Shown here in pieces: positions 60,505 to 64,000 of a DNA stretch of 64,000 bases. Location: assembly GCA_964498095.1 (NCBI GenBank), contig CAZCFY010000001.1:356914-420913 (forward strand), written 5' to 3'. A program made the position numbers and the translations under genes. This DNA is from SG-bin7 sp964498095. Its GTDB lineage: Bacteria; Bdellovibrionota; Bdellovibrionia; Bdellovibrionales; SG-bin7. The notes beneath the pieces are model-generated. The model did no database searches and was not told where the DNA came from. It saw only the letters and a list, made by a program, of their open reading frames with translations. Within the stretch, counting starts at the first letter, position 1, and every line of letters starts with the position of its first letter.

Positions 60505-60839
60505 TACTTGGTCTCCCCTACAAATGGCGCTGCCAATTGACTCTTAAGCATTTTCACTCGAACACCGTCAGAAATTTCTAAGGTTACAAATTTCTCCGTG
60601 ATACCTTGAATTTTTCCTAAAATTCCGCCACTCGTGATGACACTATCACCGACTTTAAGTTTCGAAATAAAATCGTCTTTCAAACGGGCGTTTTTGGCTT
60701 GCGGGCGCAGTATTAAAAAATACAGCACCGCAAATAGAATAATCATCGGAAACATTTGTTCTAAAAAACTTGGTCGCGCGACATCACTTGCCGCGGCCTG
60801 CGCATACGCGGTTTCAACAAAAAACAAGATCGCCTCCAT
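60504..60839 (-). CDS. yajC: preprotein translocase subunit YajC
   Basis: 111 residues, a single membrane helix (MIILFAVLYFLILRPQAK) preceded by an Ala-rich segment ending in AYAQAA and followed by the small conserved domain LKVGDSVITSGGILGKIQGI. YajC is an accessory of SecDF. The ribosome site is weak. The gene is 44 bases downstream of tgt, reproducing the tgt-yajC-secD-secF order common to many bacteria. Confidence 0.93.
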   Translation of the reverse strand: MEAILFFVETAYAQAAASDVARPSFLEQMFPMIILFAVLYFLILRPQAKNARLKDDFISKLKVGDSVITSGGILGKIQGITEKFVTLEISDGVRVKMLKSQLAAPFVGETK

Positions 60840-60883
60840 TGTAGAAAAGCAAAATTAAAAATTGTCGTGAGAGGCCAAAAAAA

Positions 60884-62017
60884 TCAATGATTAAGTGGTA
60901 CTTGCATAGGCTCTTCGCTATTCCTAACGAAGCGCATTAGACAGTAATTCTTAAACTCTGTCCAAGTGCCGTTGGATATTGCCTCACGTGCACGTTTCAT
61001 AAGCGAAGAATAGAAATGAAGGTTATGAATGCTATTTAATCTAGCAGAAACGATTTCTCCCGACATAAAAAGATGGCGCAAGTACGCTTTCGAATAATTC
61101 TGACAAGTATAACAATCGCATTCGGAATCTAGTGGAGAGCTGTCATCAGTATATTCCCGGCGCTTGATACTTACTTTACCTTTCCAGGTAAACAATGTTC
61201 CATTGCGCGCCATTCGTGTGGGCATCACGCAATCAAACATGTCGATGCCGGAATCAATGGACAAAATTAAATCCAGTGGCGTACCCACACCCATCAAATA
61301 ACGGGGTTTATGCGCGGGCATCATTGGACCCAAGTCTTTAACAAGGGCATGCATGTATTCAATGGGTTCGCCAACACTAAAGCCGCCAAGAGCATAACCG
61401 GGAAGATCAACCGAGGTAACTTGCTGTAGCGAATACTTCCTCAAATCGAGTTCAAGACCCCCCTGGATAATGCCAAAAAGCAAACTGTCGGTTTTAGTCA
61501 TGGCTTCTTTCGAGCGCAGTAACCAGCGGTGGGTCAGATCCATGGACTTTTGAATTTCTTCGCGCGTGGCGGGATATTGCAGGCACTCATCAAATGCCAT
61601 AATGATATCCGCCCCTAAGTTCATTTGAATTTTCATGGAGACTTCGGGACTAATAAAATATTTAGCGCCGTCAAGATGGCTACGAAACTCAACCCCGTCT
61701 TCGGAAATTTTTCTAAGTTGTGACAGCGAAAAAACTTGAAAGCCGCCGCTATCGGTTAAAATTGGACCGGGCCAATTCATAAACTTGTGGAGTCCGCCTA
61801 ATTTTTTTATAAGCTCATCCCCAGGACGTAAATGCAGATGGTAAGTATTTCCGAGCAGAATATCAAAACCCATGGCCTTGATTTCTTCCGGTAACATAGC
61901 TTTAACAGTTGCTTTAGTTCCCACGGGCATAAAATGCGGGGTCTCGACAGTGCCGTGAGCGGTGTGAAGCTGGGCGCGGCGGGCATTACCTTCTTGTTTT
62001 AGAATCTGGAAGTGCAT
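60884..62017 (-). CDS. tgt: queuine/preQ1 tRNA-guanine transglycosylase
   Basis: 377 residues, normal length. Conserved regions: TPHFMPVGTKATVKAM, LLGNTYHLHLRPGD, TDSGGFQVFSLS (with the active Asp), DECLQYP, GIIQGG, YALGGFSVGEP, YLMGVGTPLDLI, the nucleophile region GIDMFDCVMPTRMARNG (in parts) and the zinc site CDCYTCQNYSKAYLRH. The enzyme swaps G34 of GUN-anticodon tRNAs for preQ1. A hairpin lies 18-41 bases upstream of the start. It heads the operon that also carries queC. Confidence 0.96.
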   Translation of the reverse strand: MHFQILKQEGNARRAQLHTAHGTVETPHFMPVGTKATVKAMLPEEIKAMGFDILLGNTYHLHLRPGDELIKKLGGLHKFMNWPGPILTDSGGFQVFSLSQLRKISEDGVEFRSHLDGAKYFISPEVSMKIQMNLGADIIMAFDECLQYPATREEIQKSMDLTHRWLLRSKEAMTKTDSLLFGIIQGGLELDLRKYSLQQVTSVDLPGYALGGFSVGEPIEYMHALVKDLGPMMPAHKPRYLMGVGTPLDLILSIDSGIDMFDCVMPTRMARNGTLFTWKGKVSIKRREYTDDSSPLDSECDCYTCQNYSKAYLRHLFMSGEIVSARLNSIHNLHFYSSLMKRAREAISNGTWTEFKNYCLMRFVRNSEEPMQVPLNH

Positions 62018-62382
62018 AAGGGCCTCATACCCTAAACTATTTATAAATCCAAATAGTTCTTAATTTTTGGCAAATAAGGCATAAATTTACCGCGACTGCC
62101 GGAGGGAAACCCTTCTAAAAATCAGAAGCGCCTTCATTTTTTTGAACGTCCCGGGCCAGGTTCATATAGGCTACTCCCCACCTCTACATTCACCTCCGCA
62201 GCGGAGGTAATAACCAAAATTTTTATGCACCAGTAAAACCACATTTTAGCGGAAAGCGTATACGGGTCATACTGACTAGGACTTAGACAGTATGCAATGT
62301 TTAACTCAAATTAAATGATATCTAGTCTTGGAGTCAGTATTGCATTTGAGTTTCCCTTCCACGCTTTCATCGGAGGACTTAA
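62018..62382. promoter_or_regulatory. divergent intergenic region between tgt and secreted protein
   Basis: No gene is supported in 365 bases. AACTATTT (62035-62042) and AAATAGTT (62051-62058) form an 8-bp hairpin in the tgt leader. ACCTCCGC (62192-62199) and GCGGAGGT (62201-62208) form a perfect palindrome around one central base, probably an operator or DNA hairpin. I could not match the tgt leader to a preQ1 riboswitch. Confidence 0.45.
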
Positions 62383-62832
62383 ATGAAAAGTAGAACTTTC
62401 TCTTTTATCTTATTTGGACTTATTTCCTTTGCCGCTAATGCAGATAGCTCTTTCACCTGTAAGGTCTTAGATATCACATCGTCGTATGCTAACTTTAACT
62501 CGACAGAGTCTTTGGTGATGAAAACACTTGTGTTCCCAGAAAAGGGCCATATGGAGCTTCCAATTGACCTCAGTGATACTTCAATGGCCTTACATAAAGT
62601 TGATGTTTCGCTTAGTGGCGCAATAGATGGACATCGTGATTTGACAATTTCATGGAAACAGCCAAATGGTGCCCTCATATCTGTTAGTGCGGATGTTAAA
62701 ACTGGTAGGCTTGCGACTGGTAGGGTCCGAATAGAACAAGACCCTTTGAGTATTTCATGTAATCCCACAAATATTATTCCATCGGATGTATTAAAGTCGT
62801 GGGAAGAGTATTGGAAAAGTCGGGAGAATTAA
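62383..62832 (+). CDS. small secreted protein of unknown family
   Basis: 149 residues, ATG preceded by GGAGG. A signal peptide (FSFILFGLISFAANAD) is followed by a compact beta-rich mature domain with two Cys (FTCKVLD near the start and ISCNPT near the end) that could form a disulfide. The C-terminus is helical and charged (LKSWEEYWKSREN). Family unknown; it resembles small secreted proteins often found in this lineage. Confidence 0.68.
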   Translation: MKSRTFSFILFGLISFAANADSSFTCKVLDITSSYANFNSTESLVMKTLVFPEKGHMELPIDLSDTSMALHKVDVSLSGAIDGHRDLTISWKQPNGALISVSADVKTGRLATGRVRIEQDPLSISCNPTNIIPSDVLKSWEEYWKSREN

Positions 62833-62927
62833 CATACTAATTAAGCGCCTTAGGAGAGCTTGCCAGCAAGACGCATCAGCTGATATTGGCCCTTGCCTGT
62901 TCACCACTTATCTTATATTCCCGAAGC

Positions 62928-63896
62928 ATGAAAAATCTATGTGCTTCCATCCTTTTTTCGTTTCTTACGTCCTGCCAAAACTCCGGGCCAATAGTGCCGC
63001 TTCATAGCGGTTCTGTCCCTCATCAGGAATCCAAGAAGGTATATAAGAATAAATTTAAATTAGTTGCCGCGGGAGGAAGAGGCTTCGCGTGCGGAATTAC
63101 TTTAGATGATGATCTTCGCTGTTTTGGAGCTCTTATTAATCCCCACTTCCCGATGTATTCGATCCCAGAAATTCCAGAGGTAGGCAAGGTCAAGAAAGTC
63201 ATTGCCAATGACGACTCAATTTGTGCTCTCGACATGAAAAACGAAACCAAATGTTGGGGCATGAGAGTTAGCAGGGCCGTTGCCCCGCAAAAAGAAGTAA
63301 AGGATATTTTTGTGGGTGACGCCAATAATATTTGCGTGGCCAATTTTAACAATGAAGTGACCTGTGTTAGCACGACAAATCGCGAGAAAATTAACAAATT
63401 TGGCAACGTTAAAGCCATCGCGTATACCTACCATACTTACTGTTTGATTGATCTCGACGATAAACTAACCTGTGTCGGCGCGGCAACTCCGCAAAAGCTT
63501 CCCGAAGGTTTGGAAAAAGTAAAATCGATTCAAGCTCACGCCGATACCTTCTGCGCGATTAATTTTGCAAATCAGGCGACGTGCTGGTTTACGAACCCCG
63601 TCTATCCCTACCGAATTTATCATGAACAGCGATATGACGATGTTATTGGTTTAAATATCAATTTTTATGATAATAGCTCGCATGGCGCGTTTGGAAATCA
63701 ATATTGCATTCTCAAGAAAGACGGCACGCTACATTGCGCTTATTCCTATCTAAACGAAGTCATGAATCCCGACATTGAGGTTGTAAAAACCCCGCTGAAC
63801 TTGCCTAGACTAAAGGGAATTTCGGGCTTCCGCTCACACTCTTGCGGCATTGATCTAAACGACAACGTAGTCTGCTGGGCGCGAAAGAGCCTCTGA
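62928..63896 (+). CDS. lipoprotein with RCC1-like repeats
   Basis: From the ATG at 62928 the protein has 322 residues with lipobox SFLTSC-QNS. About seven repeats of ~40 residues follow, each with a Cys-x10-12-Cys pair and the RCC1/BNR-like pattern xxCxIDxxxxxxCWG: FACGITLDDDLRCFG, SICALDMKNETKCWG, NICVANFNNEVTC, TYCLIDLDDKLTCVG, TFCAINFANQATCWF, YCILKKDGTLHCAYS, HSCGIDLNDNVVCWA. A beta-propeller on the cell surface is expected. It may bind partners or prey. No gene is seen from 63897 to the end. Confidence 0.82.
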   Translation: MKNLCASILFSFLTSCQNSGPIVPLHSGSVPHQESKKVYKNKFKLVAAGGRGFACGITLDDDLRCFGALINPHFPMYSIPEIPEVGKVKKVIANDDSICALDMKNETKCWGMRVSRAVAPQKEVKDIFVGDANNICVANFNNEVTCVSTTNREKINKFGNVKAIAYTYHTYCLIDLDDKLTCVGAATPQKLPEGLEKVKSIQAHADTFCAINFANQATCWFTNPVYPYRIYHEQRYDDVIGLNINFYDNSSHGAFGNQYCILKKDGTLHCAYSYLNEVMNPDIEVVKTPLNLPRLKGISGFRSHSCGIDLNDNVVCWARKSL

Positions 63897-64000
63897 AAAG
63901 CCAGGCCGCTGACACATATTTTTCTTCACGGGCAGATGTTTACACTTTTACTTCCGGCGGAGCGTGTTTGGAAAGTAGCGAAATGATTTCGTAGGGATAG

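Noticed and set aside
62018..62100. A preQ1 riboswitch in the tgt leader
   Set aside because: A hairpin exists but the conserved loop and A-rich tail of preQ1 aptamers are not seen.
1..64000. CRISPR arrays, rRNA genes or a replication origin
   Set aside because: No regularly spaced repeats, rRNA segments or DnaA-box cluster were seen on reading the window.

Overview
The window looks like a chromosome segment from a diderm, roughly mid-GC bacterium of the Bdellovibrionota or a related former-deltaproteobacterial lineage. The signs are Sec/Lpt/MreCD envelope machinery, many signal-peptide and lipoprotein genes, DUF1552/DUF1592 proteins, a REC-DUF4388-DnaJ fusion, FHA and HPt signalling proteins and several secreted peptidases. 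This placement is inferred from gene content; no rRNA is present. About 90% is coding, genes are tightly packed, and many share ATGA-type overlaps.

Layout. 1-3128: end of a DinG/Rad3-type helicase, small secreted proteins, a DUF481 barrel and a truncated DUF1592 lipoprotein. 3129-10235: an accessory region with an IS481-family element, an 83-bp stray copy of the DUF481 gene, unfamiliar secreted proteins, a Cys-rich pseudogene broken by an amber codon, large inverted repeats, and a serine recombinase whose 3' end runs into a tRNA-Leu(GAG) gene. This looks like an integrated element or its remains. 10401-12969: two coupled micro-ORFs, an HPt protein, a lipoprotein and a periplasmic protein. 13006-18275: a folate cluster (folC, fused folK-folP, folB) headed by a CADD-family protein, the likely non-canonical source of p-aminobenzoate. 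18393-24861: secreted M28 and S8 peptidases, outer-membrane barrels and a PpiD-type chaperone. 24958-29498: the elongasome operon mreC-mreD-mrdA-rodA, without mreB. 29545-38600: thioredoxin, unusual signalling proteins (REC-DUF4388-J-TPR, FHA-coiled-coil-TM, pseudo-receiver), a DUF1592/DUF1552 pair and an LptF-type permease. 38650-45656: a membrane-anchored phosphodiesterase-superfamily protein, then a strongly structured leader and a 9-codon uORF ahead of a TPR/double winged-helix regulator that is translationally coupled to a trypsin-fold protein with an altered triad. 45630-50589: a compact reverse-strand operon fbaB-like, lysS, rhodanese lipoprotein, nupC, apaG. 50656-55537: an MFS transporter and secreted proteins, including an M1-type gluzincin and a possible caspase-fold protein. 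55534-62017: an oxidoreductase, then the operon tgt-yajC-secD-secF-queC-DUF366, joining queuosine and Sec functions. 62383-63896: two secreted proteins, the second with RCC1-like Cys-paired repeats.

The leads most worth following are the CADD-centred folate cluster, the structured leader with its TPR/wHTH regulator and pseudo-protease partner, the recombinase/tRNA junction with its large hairpin, the caspase-like secreted protein, and a shared Asn-Cys lipobox in three lipoproteins.
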